From: Epiperipatus broadwayi
Taxonomy: Eukaryota; Onychophora; Udeonychophora; Euonychophora; Peripatidae
Length of the DNA stretch: 64,000 nucleotides
Direction: 5' to 3'
Assembly: GCA_028023455.1 (NCBI GenBank)
Contig: JAQFVV010012418.1
Location: 5,327,244-5,391,243, forward strand
The translations under genes and the position numbers were made by a program. The notes under the pieces were generated by a model that was given only the letters and a program-made list of their open reading frames with translations, had not been told where the DNA came from and ran no database searches. Below are positions 24,072 to 37,236 of this stretch, piece by piece (position 1 is the first letter of the stretch; each line of letters begins with the position of its first letter).

Positions 24072-25985
24072 CTGACAGAGATATTGTAAATGCTTTTTCT
24101 CGCTAAGCATTTTATCACAAAGCTTGTTGAGAAATTGGCAAATGCTCATTTTTTAATAATCATTTGTGATTTGATGGTGATAGTTATCATTCTCATATAA
24201 GCCACCTAATTTAGAAGCAGTAATAGATTAGATTAAACTTAGAATCTTTATTATTATTATTATTATTATTAATATTTCAGATTAATAGTAAGATATCATG
24301 AGTAAGTGCCTGACTATAGAATATTTAGGAAAATGTTAATCAGCTTATGATGTGAGCTAGTCACATTGTAATTATGATTGTTTAATTGCATTAAATGTTT
24401 GTTTAATGCCATGTTTTAGCTAGAATAAATTGTAATGTGTTTACTAAATATTCTAGCGATTGCTTATAATAATTTATAGTTCTGGGATTTATTTTAGCAA
24501 TCAAAAACTAAATATTACTGTGGGTAATAAGCTTTGAATAAAGTTATTCTGTATTTACTGATTCCTTGGAATCAAATATAATAGCACATCTTGTGGCCCA
24601 CGACTTTCAAATTGTTATGTAGTTTATGTATCTTGTAAATAATTTATTAATGTTTAGCTTTCAATAAATGTGTTTAGTAAATTATTAAAATTTAGTTGTA
24701 TTTTTCTGTATGAAATTCTTTTCCTTGATTCCACAATACCACAAAATAAAAATTAATTATTTTCAAATTACAAAATAAAAAAATATATTTTCAAGTCAGA
24801 TAATTCCTATTCTTGTGATCCAAAGCACTAATATTTGATAAGAAAATATAGTATAAAATATTATTTTCCACAATCAAAATTATTTCAAATTAATAATTGT
24901 TAACTTAATTATTGTGATGGATATGTCCATCCATTATTCAGACTGCACATTAGTCTCCTATTATATTCACAGAATCCAAACATTATAAATTGAGTATTTT
25001 GTCTGTGTTGTTAAGGGATAAGAGAGGGAAATGAAATGCACCCTTTTCTTCTGTTATTTGAATGCCATTCTAGGTAAAATATTATGAGTATTCTAAATTT
25101 TATTATTATTTTTTTTAGATATTTGTTGATTAAAGTAAGCACTTCTTTCTGTAATCTAAATAATTATTATTATGATCTTATTAGGATACATTAGCTTATC
25201 AGAAAGTGCATGTTTCTAAAGCCTGCTAGGATTCCAGTCATTTGCCTTACAACGAATATCACTGTCTTATTTAATAAAATACATGAGAAAAACCCCGAGA
25301 TCTTATTTTGTCTTATTTAAGAAACATTTATTTATTTAATTTATTACTTTAGTATTGGGATCAAAATTTATTACTATTTATTATATCATTGTAAAGATAT
25401 TTATTTATTTACTCTACAAAATGTAGAGGAAATCAGATCATATCAGTGAATAATCTTAAATTATATAAGAGATTTCATCAGACATAAGAGTCTATTTGTA
25501 AATATTTATAGCTCAGAGAATGTGTTTTTGATGAAGAGAGAAATTATTTTATTCTAAATTATTGATTAGAGAATGATTGGAGTTTTCTCTCTTCCCAAAT
25601 TATATTATATATAATGATTTATTTTATCATTGTTAATTTCTTCTTTTATCTTGACTGCATATCTCTGTAGCTAATTTTTCTTTATATCTAACCAATCACT
25701 GATCTTAGCCCATGTTATAATCATTATCATTTTAGCAAGTCTCTACATTATTCAAAAAATTGTATATCATTTATAGAATTCTTTTTTCAAAATTACTTTA
25801 TCATATTTAGTGAAGGAATACTTTGATGGAGCTTGGGTAAATTCTCCGTAAATAGTGATTTGTATCTTTTTTCACGGGTTAGAATATATGTTTTGGCATA
25901 AGTCATGCATTGACATTTAGGTTCAGGCAAAGCTAAAGTTCACAATATATATGCATATATATAAAATCAGCTAAAATAAATATAA
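24072..25985. other. AT-rich stretch downstream of the hammerhead
   Basis: No gene recognised. Contains the (TTA)n tract at 24248-24271 and runs of TTTATTTATTTA near 25325-25410. Confidence 0.4.
24248..24271. repeat. TTA microsatellite
   Basis: About eight TTA units without interruption. Confidence 0.9.
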
Positions 25986-27582
25986 AAAAAAGTCTGGGAT
26001 AAACTAATATAGAAAATATTAATATATACAAATAAATAATAGCTATAGTCAGCTTATAGTATGTCTGTCATCCTGAGTAACATTTTACAACTAAAAAATT
26101 CAAAATCTCATTCAAATCACACAATATTAACATTTCCACATGAATGTTCACTCTTTCATTATTTATGTATACTAACACAATTATATTGTTTATGCAATAA
26201 ATTGTCATATTTACAAAATATGCCTCTTCAATTTTTTTCTTCAAATCATTTTTCACATGTAAAATAAAAACACTCAAATCAAAAATTGTCATTGCAAATA
26301 ACCGAATGTTGTACAGCTTTAAATCTATATGCAGAATATTATAATTTATTATACAAAAGTTTGTGGCTTCTTTGTCAGTGCATGTTGTGTAACTGGGCTC
26401 ATATAATATTTGTAAATTTTACAGAAGCATCCTTTCAATTAATAATTAATCTATCAGTATTTTATTCAACATATGAAAAAACCAATTTTAATCATACTAC
26501 ACACTGATTTATGTATGGTAATGAAATCAACATTTTTCCTTCGATTAGGTATTAATAGTTACTTAAGATATGTTGATGCTATGTTTATTACTGGATCGTG
26601 TGTTATAGTACAATATCCTTTAAGTTAATTAAACAAAATAGATGACTTGAAATGAACTGCTATTTATGAGGACATTTATATAAAATATATTAATATAATT
26701 TGATGGAAAGGATATAATATAATCAATTATAAAATACTCATAAAACCACTATCAACTAGGGAATTAGTATATCCCCAATCAAATGTTCCTTTTATTCATA
26801 AATCAGCTGGATTTAGAACATTTTTATTTAGAAATATTTTGTTTAAATTTAAGTGAAAAATTTTCCTATATTTAAATGCTTGCTAATGAATTATTAAATG
26901 TAGGTTATGATATTAAGATATTTTATATACATTATACAAATTTGCATGTAGGTGGAAGAAAAAATAAAAGAAAATATGAATTCAATTACTATAAGTAATT
27001 GAGGGTGTAGTATAATTATATCTTTGGTTTCTTTTCATTTTAATACAGCCATTAATGTTTGCATCAAATATTGGTAGATTAATTATTAGAGGAAAGATGC
27101 TGTCATTAAAATCAACAAATACATTATATATAAAAATGTGCCAATGTGAATCCAGTTACATTGTCAATTTGTAATATGCATTGAAAGAGAATTCATAAAC
27201 TTTTGTATAATAAATTATAATACTCTGTGGATAGATTTCAATCTGTGTCTGCAGAACATTCAGTTATTGTAATGGATGTTTTTACTTTGAGTGTTTTTAT
27301 TTTACATATGAAAAATGATTTGAAGAAAAGAACAATGGAAGAGTCGTATTTTATAAATATGACAGACAATTTATAAAATAAACAGTATGATTGTGTCAAT
27401 TTATATAAATTATGGAATGTTAGTCATTTACGTGGGAATGTTAACATTGTATGACTTGAATAAGATTTGTTTTATCTCTAAAATGTTACTCAGAATAGCA
27501 GTCATGCCATAAGCTGACTATAGCTATTTTTTTTTTTTTACATTGACATTTTTTGTTTATTATAGAGTTTATTCCAGACTAT
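25986..27582. repeat. Large inverted repeat (arms over 500 bp)
   Basis: The left arm, about 25986-26505, is inverted in the right arm, about 26960-27582, around a unique centre of roughly 450 bp. Exact anchors: AATAGCTATAGTCAGCTTAT at 26038-26057 against 27509-27528, and the 26-bp match at 26337-26362 against 27197-27222. The outer anchor GTCTGGGATAAACT near 25993 matches GTCTGGAATAAACT inverted near 27570. Arms are diverged, with indels, so it is old. It may be a long-inverted-repeat transposon without recognisable transposase, or an inverted duplication. Open frames in the arms are not conserved between them and are not called. Confidence 0.85.
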
Positions 27583-29039
27583 TTGTTTACATGTAAACAT
27601 ATTAAACTGAATCATTAAAACCATTCATCCAATAAATCAATAATGGTTATGAAATAACACAGTTTTAATTAGTGCTATTTAAATAATTTTTAAGAATGTT
27701 TTCTAAACAGCATATGGATTAGTATTTATAATAAACGTTTATGCCCCAGATGATAATCACAATTAATCTGAGAATAAATTAAGATTAAAGCAGTAAATAG
27801 AAATATCAAATGAGAGGGAAATAGTCAAGATAGAAGCAAATCTGTTCCAAACGTACTATTCCCTAAAGACATTAAAGCAGCCTAGGGCAAGTTGTAAGTC
27901 GTTTGGATCTCAAGCTTTCAAGTTAGTTATCAATAGTGTACTTGAATAGTAATATATTTTTTTAGTATTCATTAAATACTATATAGTTTGTTTTGTATTT
28001 TTGTAAATTCTCTAAAATAAAATATATCGAAATTTAATTTCTATATGTAAATGAATCAATTAAAAACAAAAACTTTATTTTGGCTTCCATATGATGACAA
28101 TTGTGATATTCTGGTCAATTCACACATCTAAAGAATATTTTAAATGTGACATAATAAAATTGATTTAGTGATTCGTAGTTCAAATTCTGAGCATTTTTAT
28201 CAGTCAATGATCCATTACAGAATTTTTAAGCAGTTGATTTGATAAAAAAAAATTTATTTAGTAATTCATATTTGAAAACTTAAATCTTCAGCAGCCAATG
28301 GCAAAAATAAAACTCTCTGACAATGTTTAGCAAGAATATGAATTAGTTTAAATATCTTGATAGCTATTCAGGTAGAAAGATAGACTGCTGAAGTGCAAAT
28401 GAGACTGATTTGTTTTGTTTTTTTAACAAATGTTAGGCTATGTTATGTAAACCTTCACAGAAAAGGTAGTTTTATTTTTAAATATTCAACTTTATTACTA
28501 CCTAGCATGCTTTTGATATAACATGTATAGCATATTCATGGATTTTAGTCTCATTAACATTAGCTCAGAAAAGAAGGGAATTATTTATAGTTGAATAACT
28601 ATCTTAAAATAATTTTTTGTTATAGATATATTATTCTACTACAATTATAGGAAATTGAATGGAATCTTTTTATCAAAGAAACATAAAGCCTGCAGAAAAA
28701 ACTTATTTACAATGTTTATTGTATATAAGACATGTCTTTGTTGAATTGGGCATATAAAGTGAGTAAAAGGTAAGAAATAATGAATTTCTTAAACTAAAAA
28801 TAAAATATAACTTTGTGAATCTTGGGCAGGATTTTTGTAAAAATCTGATCACATTGATAACTTTCATTGTACAAATGTGACGAGAAAAGGACATGGCAAA
28901 TAATTACTTATAATTGGATAGCTTTCAAACCCTGAAAAAAATTTTGAGAAAGATAAAAGACCATATTCTAGATACTGTGACCAGGCTTGGCCAACCATAT
29001 GCAGTTGTGCCTATTAGCTTTGCCAATTGGTATCATGAA
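27583..29039. other. AT-rich stretch, no recognised gene
   Basis: No coding block, repeat boundary or RNA fold recognised. Confidence 0.4.
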
Positions 29040-29671
29040 CTGGACAACATCAGTTATAAATTGAATAACAAGTGAGAGAGAAATGAGTTAGACTAATAAC
29101 ACAGTTTATTAAACTTGTATTTAAATATATACAACTAGAAATACCATAAAGGTATAAGAATAATAAAAGGGCAGGGTGACCTGTAATAATAACAATCCTG
29201 CTTTCAAAATATCCAGAGGCAGGAGTCTCTGAGCCAAACCCTGTGATTTGGGGACTTTATATACCCCTTTATTTCCTATTATTCTTCTGGAGTGCCAAGC
29301 ATTTATACAGTTGAAATGATCATATATGGACTGAGCTTGATCAAACATGACCATATATGGAATAGTTTGAGTGCCACACCTTCATATGATTGGAATGACC
29401 ATATATGGTCTGATTTATAAATTTTAATAATTAAGCAATAATAAAGTTATTCAAATGTGCACTTCATTCTTTGTCATAATACCCTTACTTTATTTGCTAC
29501 ATGCTTGAATACCCAAAAAATATTTTTTATTTTGTCATACAAATACATACCTGACTTAATTATTTATTAAATGCAATATTAAAACAATTACGATGTGTGT
29601 GTATATATATGAATGTACTCTACATGTATGAATGTGTAGGCTATTAACTGTTATTACACTGTAATATAGCG
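29040..29671 (-). repeat. 3' LTR of the old gypsy element
   Basis: Matches the right LTR over most of its length; exact shared segment CCTTACTTTATTTGCTACA (29483-29501 and 33644-33662) and shared TGCCAAGCATT and TTTAATTAAGCAAT-type blocks. The right edge is set by the adjacent polypurine tract; the left edge (near TGGACAACATCAG) is approximate. Confidence 0.75.
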
Positions 29672-30159
29672 CTCCTCTCCTGACTCCAGACAATACTATC
29701 TTAACATAGTCCTTCAGATGATTAGGTGATTTTCTGCTTCTAGACAGTCTCTGTTTATCAGTTCAGTTGGCATGAGGTTCTGATTTTTGCCTTCAGGTAA
29801 GTAGATGTTTTCTGGATGGTCCACTCTTAGATCTGCAGTTCCTGATTCATCACTCTGTAGATCTGCAACTTGATGGCAGTTTCTATGCTTTCTTTTCCTG
29901 CATCTAGTGAGTTGCTTTCAACATATCTACAGTTGTCTTCTTGAAACAGCCTCTTTATATAGATTAATTATCTGTGGAATGTCACCCCAGCTTCTATCTC
30001 AACTTTGGCAAGATGTGCTGCAATTCACCTAGTAATAGTTGCCATTTCCTATTTTTTTAAAGTCATTTAGCACTCAGATGCTGTCTCCAAATATCATGCT
30101 GTAGGCTTACTCCAGATTTCTCTTTGTTAGATAATAGTAGTCATCTTAGTTCAAATTTT

Positions 30160-30330
30160 CCATCCAAACAATATTTCTTCTGGAGATATCCCTGTGATTG
30201 CTGATGGTGTATTATGCTGGTGAAGTGCTACCTTGTATAAAACTTCATTATTTTTAGCATTTATTTTAATTAAATCTGCCTTCATTTGTTAGACTGCTTT
30301 CTCAATGAGTCCATTTGATTTAAAGTGGTA
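30160..30330 (-). pseudogene. Integrase catalytic-core remnant of the old gypsy element
   Basis: Minus-strand reading gives HFKSNGLIEKAV (family HPQSNGxAE, the DDE-core block with catalytic Glu), then ALHQHNTPSA and TGISPEEILFG (family TGKTPAELLMG). This is downstream of RNase H as expected. The first catalytic Asp blocks are not readable. Confidence 0.65.
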
Positions 30331-30909
30331 AGATGGCATTTAAATGTGTGCTAACTCCTATTATTTTATTCACATTTTGAATTTCTGTGAAACAAACACA
30401 ATTTCAATGTCAGATGCCAGCATATTCAGAGTCCTATTAGTAACAAAAAAACGACTTTTTTATAATTCTATCTGCTACTGCATTTATTACTATATACTCA
30501 GTTCAACAGCTATATGCATCTATGAGTATCAAGAACATATGCCCTTTCATGGTCTGGTGTGATTAATGTGCACTTATGCCATGATTTTTTCATGACTGAT
30601 CATGAAAAGTATTTCTTTGAGAGAAGATTCACCATTATTCGGTATGCCCAGGTTATTATTAATCTCTGGCTACCATATGTGACATGAACTAGATCCCTTG
30701 CTCTTACAATCAGAGTAACCTTAGTGAATAATGTTAAATACTTTATTATGCTCACCACTCATAATCACTATCTCATTATCCATAAGGATATAGCCTTTAT
30801 TAACTGATAAATTCTCACACTACCATAAATCTTTGTGGGGGTATAGAAGAGATCTTGCAGATTATCCTTTTGTGATCCACTCTCTTAGGACTTTATATCT
30901 CAGATCTGC

Positions 30910-31500
30910 TTTGGTCTATTCTATTTTTCTGCTGTTGACAGTTTTAGATTCTAAATCATTTATACCATTTACCCAGACATCAGTAGTAAAGTTTTTGCTC
31001 TTGTCCAGACATCTGGAAAATGCACCCATATGTTGGATGGTGCTGCTTTTCCTGTAGATCAGTTCATAGTTATATCCATACAGAAAGTCTAGCCAGTGTA
31101 TCATTCTAGAACTCAGGTGATCTGGGCCATTTTATCTTTTGTGATTCATGATGATCTTGAACTCTCTGCCATAAATTTATTGATGGAATTATTTAGCTCC
31201 AAATATAATGATCAAAGTCCATGATGTGAAAACTATTGGTCTGTCCTTGCTTTTGTGGAATGATCTAAGACTTCACCAATCCATATTCTGATGCATTTGT
31301 CATGAGAGTGATGTTTAGCCTCTTGTTGTAATGAGTAAGCAGGTAATTTGATGTTAGCAAAGCTTTTTCTCATAAAATCAATCTCTTGTTCAGCTTCCCA
31401 CTTCCATTCTTTCTCAAAACTCATACAGTATTGAGCTATGTAGGCCTTTGCCTTTAGGAAACTTTCAAAATAATTCACAAGACTTAGGAAAGCTTGCAAC
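30910..31500 (-). pseudogene. RT connection and RNase H remnants of the old gypsy element
   Basis: Two broken frames. 31499-31233 reads MQAFLSLVNYFESFLKAKAY and EKEWKWEAEQEIDF, matching the post-RT block LQAFLGLLNFYESF of the young element. 31104-30916 reads MIHWLDFLYGYNYELIY and FSRCLD, matching LRWIDILSHYDFTLIY...LSRL at the end of RNase H. The central RNase H catalytic acidic residues cannot be traced reliably. Confidence 0.75.
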
Positions 31501-31639
31501 TCTTTGACATTATACAGCTGAGAGGAATTTATGACAGTTTGATGCTTATGCAGTTAGGATCTCTTGCCACTAATTATGTGTTTTAGAAAGGTTAATTCAA
31601 TGATCTTCCATATATATTTCTCTGAAATTTAGTTAGGCT

Positions 31640-32220
31640 GTAAAATTTTAAAGTTGATTGCAGGTCTTCAAATTTCTATCACATAGTGCTGACTCAGAGT
31701 TGGCCATTATCAAAATGTCATCAAAGTATGGAATTATTCCTTTTATGCCTCTTAGTAATGCATCTATTTTTACTTGAAATATATTTGCAATGGTGGTTAT
31801 TCCAAAAGATAAATGAAAAATCCACCATGGATGTTACTTGTTAATATATGCTACTCTTTTGGTTACTGGAATCTTGTAAAAAAAAAACAGTTAAGATTCA
31901 ATTTTATAAAGCATGAAGCAACTTTCTCCATCGACACCAGAACTTTAAGTACATTGGGTATTAGATATGGGCTTTTGCTTATGGATTTATTCATAGTGGT
32001 GCAATTCAGATCCCTTCATTAAATTTTGCTATTACAATAATAGGTGTAGCCTGTTTTAAACTTTCATGAGGATTAAAATATCTTTGTGAACAAATTCTAT
32101 CAATTGTTTTCCTATTTTTCTCTTTTGAGTCATGGACACCTTGTGAGCCTTCACAATGACTGGTCTTGTTCTATTATGTAGCTCTAAAAACACTGGAGAT
32201 ATTTTTAATTATCCAGATCC
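31640..32220 (-). pseudogene. Reverse transcriptase remnant of the old gypsy element
   Basis: Reads ELHNRTRPVIVKAHKVS near 32200-32130 (family IELVKDAKG...CKPRKVP), and near 31800-31690 GITTIANIFQVKIDALLRG followed by PYFDDILIM, the catalytic Y-x-DD box at 31718-31729. Stops interrupt the region between. Alignment with the young element is nearly colinear. Confidence 0.8.
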
Positions 32221-32479
32221 ATTTCTGAAAAGGTCAGAATGGTTATTTCTTACATCATCCCCAATGCTGGATTTTCTTAATCAAGCAGACTCCAATATAC
32301 AGTGGTAGAGATCTGTAACTTTTTTGGTACATAGACCACTCCTGTAAATTGATTGGATTGTTATTCACATTTCAAGCTTTAAGATAGAGTTTTACTAGAG
32401 GTAATGGCAATTTCTAATTCTATATTAATTTTTTCTAATCCTGATCTTTTAGGAGTCACATTTCTGTGTTTTACATTTA

Positions 32480-32890
32480 TATTCCCAAGCTTTATTTATG
32501 ACTTACCCAAGCCTTATTTATGACTTACCATTCTACAGAAGAAACATGTTTCACTGGATCATCTTCCATATTTGAGTTATTTGTTTAAAAGTTGACACTT
32601 AAAAATTATCGGGTCAGAAAACTTTTTAAAACTCCTTAGTTTACTTACTGCTAGCAGCTTCCACCTTATTTGGTCATCAGCCAATCCACACAATAACTGC
32701 TTGGGAAGGCCTTCTTTAAAAAGCCACTATAAAGGCATGATTATGCCATATCATTCTAATTTTAAAATGGAATTGGGAATTGAATTGGCTATTGAGGGTA
32801 AAAAAACTAACTTTGTCACAGCTTCCTTATGCGTTTGCTTTTCGGGTGATTCCAGTTCACATAATCTTTTTGTTATCTAGATTATTCACT
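32480..32890 (-). pseudogene. Gag remnant of the old gypsy element
   Basis: Minus-strand blocks TKRLCELESPEKQTHKEAV (near 32875-32810) and KQLLCGLADDQIRWKLLA (near 32700-32645) match the gag blocks ANRLTDPKRPEDLPYQEF and EQFLYGMSDDKFRKVLL of the intact young element. Nucleocapsid zinc knuckles are not recognisable. Confidence 0.7.
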
Positions 32891-33207
32891 GGCTACAAAG
32901 CAGAACATGGTAATTTTCAAACAGCCTTTGTGATATAAAGAACAATTCATCATATTCTCTATGTCAAACTTGCCAATTCCTATTTGTGGTACTGTCACTA
33001 TACTAATTGGCTGTTGAGCTGACTCCTGGTAATTCTGAACCTGTCATCAATTGCACTAATTAAAAATTAAAAAACCCATTAGCAAATATTAACAAATAAA
33101 AATAAAAATTCCAAAAACCTTAACAGTTGTTTCAGTCACAAACAAAACGATATTAAATTTTAAAAAAGTCAATTAACAAATAAACAACATTTATAGATTT
33201 TCAAAAG

Positions 33208-33890
33208 AAAGCTGGAGTAGTATCAGTTATATATTGAAAAACAAGAGATAAGTTAGATCAATAACATAGTTTATTAAATTTCTATTTACATATATACAAT
33301 TAGAAGTGCCATAAAAGTAAATAAAATAATAAAAGATCTGGGTGATTTGTAATGACAACCTAGACGTGGCTTTCAACACTTCCAGAAACAAGAGTCTTTG
33401 ATTACTAATCTGTGGTTTGGGGAGGGGGTTATATTCTTTACTTTGTATTGTTCTTCTGGATTGCCAAGCATTCATATGGTTGGAATGGATTAGTTTAAGG
33501 CAAAAATTCATATGGTTGAAATAATCACATATAGTCAGATCTTGACCCAAAATTACCATATACAATCTGGTTCTACTCTAATAATTTTAATTAAGCAATG
33601 TTAAAGTTATTGGAGCACACATTTAATTTTTTTGTTACAAAATCCTTACTTTATTTGCTACACACTCAAATATCCAAATAATACATTTTATTACACAAAT
33701 ACATATTGACTTTATTATTTATTTATACAAAACATTTTTGTTACAAAACCTTTGCTTTATTTGCTACACACTCGAGTACCCAAATAATATATTTTATTTT
33801 ATAACACAAATGCATACTGACCTTATTATTTATTAGTACAAAACATTAATATTATATTAATACATACATAATATGCAACTAATACATATA
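33208..33890 (-). repeat. 5' LTR of the old gypsy element, with internal tandem duplication
   Basis: Counterpart of 29040-29671. A 106-bp segment is tandemly duplicated inside it (33634-33739 and 33740-33848, both with TTTATTTGCTACACACTC). The right edge is uncertain because a foldback repeat starts near 33911. Confidence 0.7.
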
Positions 33891-33910
33891 CTTACTCTCG
33901 ATATATGAAT

Positions 33911-34025
33911 ACTATTAAAACAGGCAAAATTCTCCATACAGCAGTGCCATCCAGAGTAATCAATGAATGCCAGGCGGCTTTTGCATAAAATCCCCATCCA
34001 GTGTCTACTTATCCAATATCCCAGA
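33911..34025. repeat. Foldback repeat, copy A
   Basis: Starts TATTAAAACAGGCAAAATTC and continues CCATACAGCAGTGCCA, CAGAGTAATCAATG, then GAATGCCAGGCGGCTTTTGC and CTACTTATCCAATATCCC. The inner half is the reverse complement of the centre of the copy at 46006-46237, as expected for a palindromic family. Confidence 0.75.
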
Positions 34026-34180
34026 CTAGTTTTTGGCTTGTGGTCTTCGTCAGTGAGAAGCTTTGTATCTGAGAGCACTGCACCTAGATCTTGGATCTAA
34101 TGCAACCCTACAGCAGCCACCTTTTATCTCTACTTAACTACAAAACTATGAGAATAAAATTGAAAACAATAATATTTTCA

Positions 34181-34248
34181 ATCCAAGCTCAATAGCCTAT
34201 ATAGTCATATGGGAATCCAAACTCAATAGCCTATATAGTCATATGGGT
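34181..34248. repeat. Tandem duplication, 34 bp x 2
   Basis: Units 34181-34214 and 34215-34248 (ATCCAARCTCAATAGCC...ATATGGG) differ at two positions. Confidence 0.95.
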
Positions 34249-34341
34249 CTGAACTCAATTCAGCACCCATACATTTTGGTGTCCTTGTCTCTTTAACAAC
34301 CATACCCACCACTATCCTATTAAACAGAATTGGTGTTAAAC

Positions 34342-34476
34342 CACTAAATATCACATGATTACCATCTCTTATGCTAGCACATAACTTATTAAAACAGGCA
34401 AAACTCTTCATACAGCAGTGCCAAACAGAGTAATCAATGGTGGCACTGCTGTATGGAGAGTTTGCCTGTTTAATAG
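34342..34476. repeat. Foldback repeat, copy B
   Basis: Left flank module CACTAAATATCACATGATTA..ATGCTAGCACA, then the stem TTAAAACAGGCAAAACTC...CAGCAGTGCCA and its inverse TGGCACTGCTGTATGGAGAG...TTTGCCTGTTTAA. It shares both modules with the copy at 46006-46237 but has lost most of the centre, leaving a near-perfect stem. Confidence 0.85.
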
Positions 34477-37236
34477 CAGTCTGGATATTGCGAGCTTCAT
34501 AAACAATTAGTAAAATCATCATCTCAAAATTTAATTACTGATTACATTGTCGACAGGAAACCATTAACACAGCACAAGATTGAAGTTGGCTAATTGTATT
34601 TCTTCTTCTGATAAATCTAATATCTCACCAGTTCACAAACGAACTGCATATTTTCAAATAGCAATACCCAATATGTATGAAAAAATGTAAAATAAATTAC
34701 ACATAAAAACATATTGTTTTGAATAAAATTAATTAGTTCATAAAAAAAAAAAAGTAAAAGTTTGTCTTGTATCAATTCTTTTCAAATATTTGAAATTTGT
34801 TATTAATCATACCTTTTTTTTTTTTTATGTGAATTTTAAAATAATTTTATCTTGTTGCTTTGGTTTTATGCAAATTTTGAAAATTACAGAATGTATCCCA
34901 CATTTTTCAAGGTGCAAGTATTTTTGTGTTATTTTTTTTAATGCAGGTTTTCTGTGGAACCTATCTACCACATAAAAAGAGACTCAGATGTATACATTTT
35001 TGTATTTTCCCTATGTGTTACGGGTGTGTTTTTCTAAAGTACACTTTGTACAATATATTTTGCTGTTTTTATGGGCTTGTGGTGGAGACTGCCCCCATAC
35101 AATTAGTTCGGGTAAGACTGTTTTTATTAGAACTGGAACACGAGGGTCCAGACCATTTTGTAAAGTCTGAGTTTCTGAAATTCAGATGTTCATATTTTAA
35201 TAGTAGCAACCCATCGATTCTTAGGGCACCATGCATTTTGATGCAGAAGCCCATAAATAATTATGCACCTGTACTGCGAACTTATTTCTTAATGTTTTAT
35301 ACAGCGCTATTATATATATATATATACGGACTTAAAGTAACCAGTTCTTTCCCCATGTTTAATAACTGTTCAGCATTTGTCTGAAACCTTAATCTTTGGT
35401 TATTAGACTGAATATATATCTTCCTTGAGCTTAATTTGATGCTCATTATTAATATATAGCAGCCATTTTTAGTGCTGTATTTAGTAATATATCTTCGGCT
35501 AGAATATGCATTTTAAAATTGGCAAGCTACATGTAAGAATAGGATTGGCATATTAACAATTACAGTCATTAATCTTATTAACAGCACGTACACACACCGA
35601 TTTAAAATGTTAAGATGAGATCACTAACATAATTTAGTCTCAACACCTGTGTGCATTGATCCCATCTATTCGGTACTATAGAATTATTGTCATTTTGTTT
35701 TACTTAACTTTATTTTGATTTAACAAACATATTTAAAATTATACTAGTTTCATATCATTTGCTCACAATCTAATTCCAATTTGTCATTATTATTATGTGT
35801 GTTTGATATGCATTATAGTTAATCATTGGTATTAACTTTAGTTTTAAGTTAATTAATGTGTTAAGTAGTCTATTTTAACCCTTCTATTTAAGTTGTTAGT
35901 CTGTTTCAGAGTCTCATGCCTCTCTCTTTTTGGAGCCAATTCTTAGAATTGAGAGCCATATGTAACCTCAGGAATGTCATTCATAAGGTGTTAAATCACA
36001 GAGTACTGGTGAATGAGTTCAAGCTTGGTCAAATTCAGGATCTCATCATCCCATTTTGGTCACCTTTGGGGTATTTTACCTGGACTCTAGATTTTGTCAC
36101 ATGAATGTACAAATCTGACCATTACAATATATTTTGAATGAAATCTTATTTTCCCAAGTTCTTCTCCAATTCCCTTAATTAGTTTTTCTTCAGCCTCTCT
36201 TTTGTAACTAATTTGTTTCAAATACATTTTAGTAGTTTTGAAAAATCCCAAGCAATTAATTACCAATGAGCTACTCTATTCATTAATTTACAATTTTTTT
36301 TTAAATCTAGAACCTCTATTGTAATTTGCAAATTGTCATCATGCCAATTTTTAATATGAATTATTGACTTTTTCATTTTCAGTGTACAATTGTCTTAATT
36401 TTTTGTTGGATACGGAAATTATAACATATAAAATATATTGTATTTCCAATAAATTTTCATGCATATCATCTTTTTAAAATTTCATTTTTATATTAGTCAG
36501 ATTTAATGTTCCACAAACAAATAAAACATTAATATATTTCAATTAATTCTTTGGAAAGATATTTTGGATTTGAATAATTCATTTTTTACTTTTACTAAAT
36601 TCAACCAAAATTTTTTTTCACAATGTGAACACTACAAAAACTTTTTCAAATGGTGAAGAAACTGTCAAATTATTTGAAAAAGCTTTTAATTTTTCAAATT
36701 ATCATTAAAATGTTTGCAAGTTTTTCAACATTCTCCTCAAACCGCAAAAAAAAAATTTAAGTACTTTCAAATTGCTGTTCAGCAGCCATTTCCACTTTCA
36801 AATAGTTGTAAGCTTTCAAATAATTACATTAAAAAATTTGGAAGTATAAAATGGCCTTAAGAAGGCTTTTTTCAATTCAAATTAAAAAATTTTAATAAAG
36901 AGTTTTCCAATGAGAGCTTTTAAAACTGTGATGTTTTCATATATGGAGATGATACATTGATATATTATTTATCTGTCATAATTGTAATAGTTTGCTCAGG
37001 ACGTGAATAAAAAAAAAATAAGCTTTGTAATTTATCAATAATTGGATGTCACTAGCTAATTATTATATTTCACGATCCACTCGTGATCACTTTCTTTGCA
37101 CAAAATTTTTTTAACGAGCAATTGAAAGCAGGTAATTATTTTTATTTTTCAATTAAATTTCTTGTGATTTAAGTGTTCAATTAGTTCTTTATTTTTTCAA
37201 ATATATTTTTTAATATTATTTTTGTGTCCTAAAATG
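34477..37236. other. Stretch without recognised gene
   Basis: Mostly AT-rich. A higher-complexity patch at 34930-35390 is open on both strands (152 codons + and 61 codons - overlapping), with a TA run at 35311-35325, but shows no family motif. Copies of TTTTTCAAATT-type words around 36600-36900 look like low-complexity drift. Confidence 0.4.

Larger units (their letters stand above)
29040..33890 (-). mobile_element. Old Ty3/gypsy LTR retrotransposon with both LTRs
   Basis: Minus-strand element about 4.85 kb long with diverged LTRs (left about 29040-29671, right about 33208-33890), gag at 32890-32480, RT to RNase H at 32220-30910 and integrase traces at 30330-30160, all in canonical gag-pol order. 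Its protein blocks parallel those of the young element at 46675-51339, so the two are relatives. Frames are broken throughout. A purine-rich tract on the minus strand (GGAGTCAGGAGAGGAG, 29672-29687) abuts the left (3') LTR. The right LTR end is disturbed by a foldback repeat. Confidence 0.85.

Noticed and set aside
26061-26292. Overlapping open frames on both strands in the large inverted repeat
   Set aside because: Not preserved in the other arm; low-complexity hydrophobic translation.
33857-34522. Repeated peptide WHCCMxxFACFN in short minus-strand frames, also near 46080
   Set aside because: Explained by the foldback repeat; the shared peptide is just translation of its stem.
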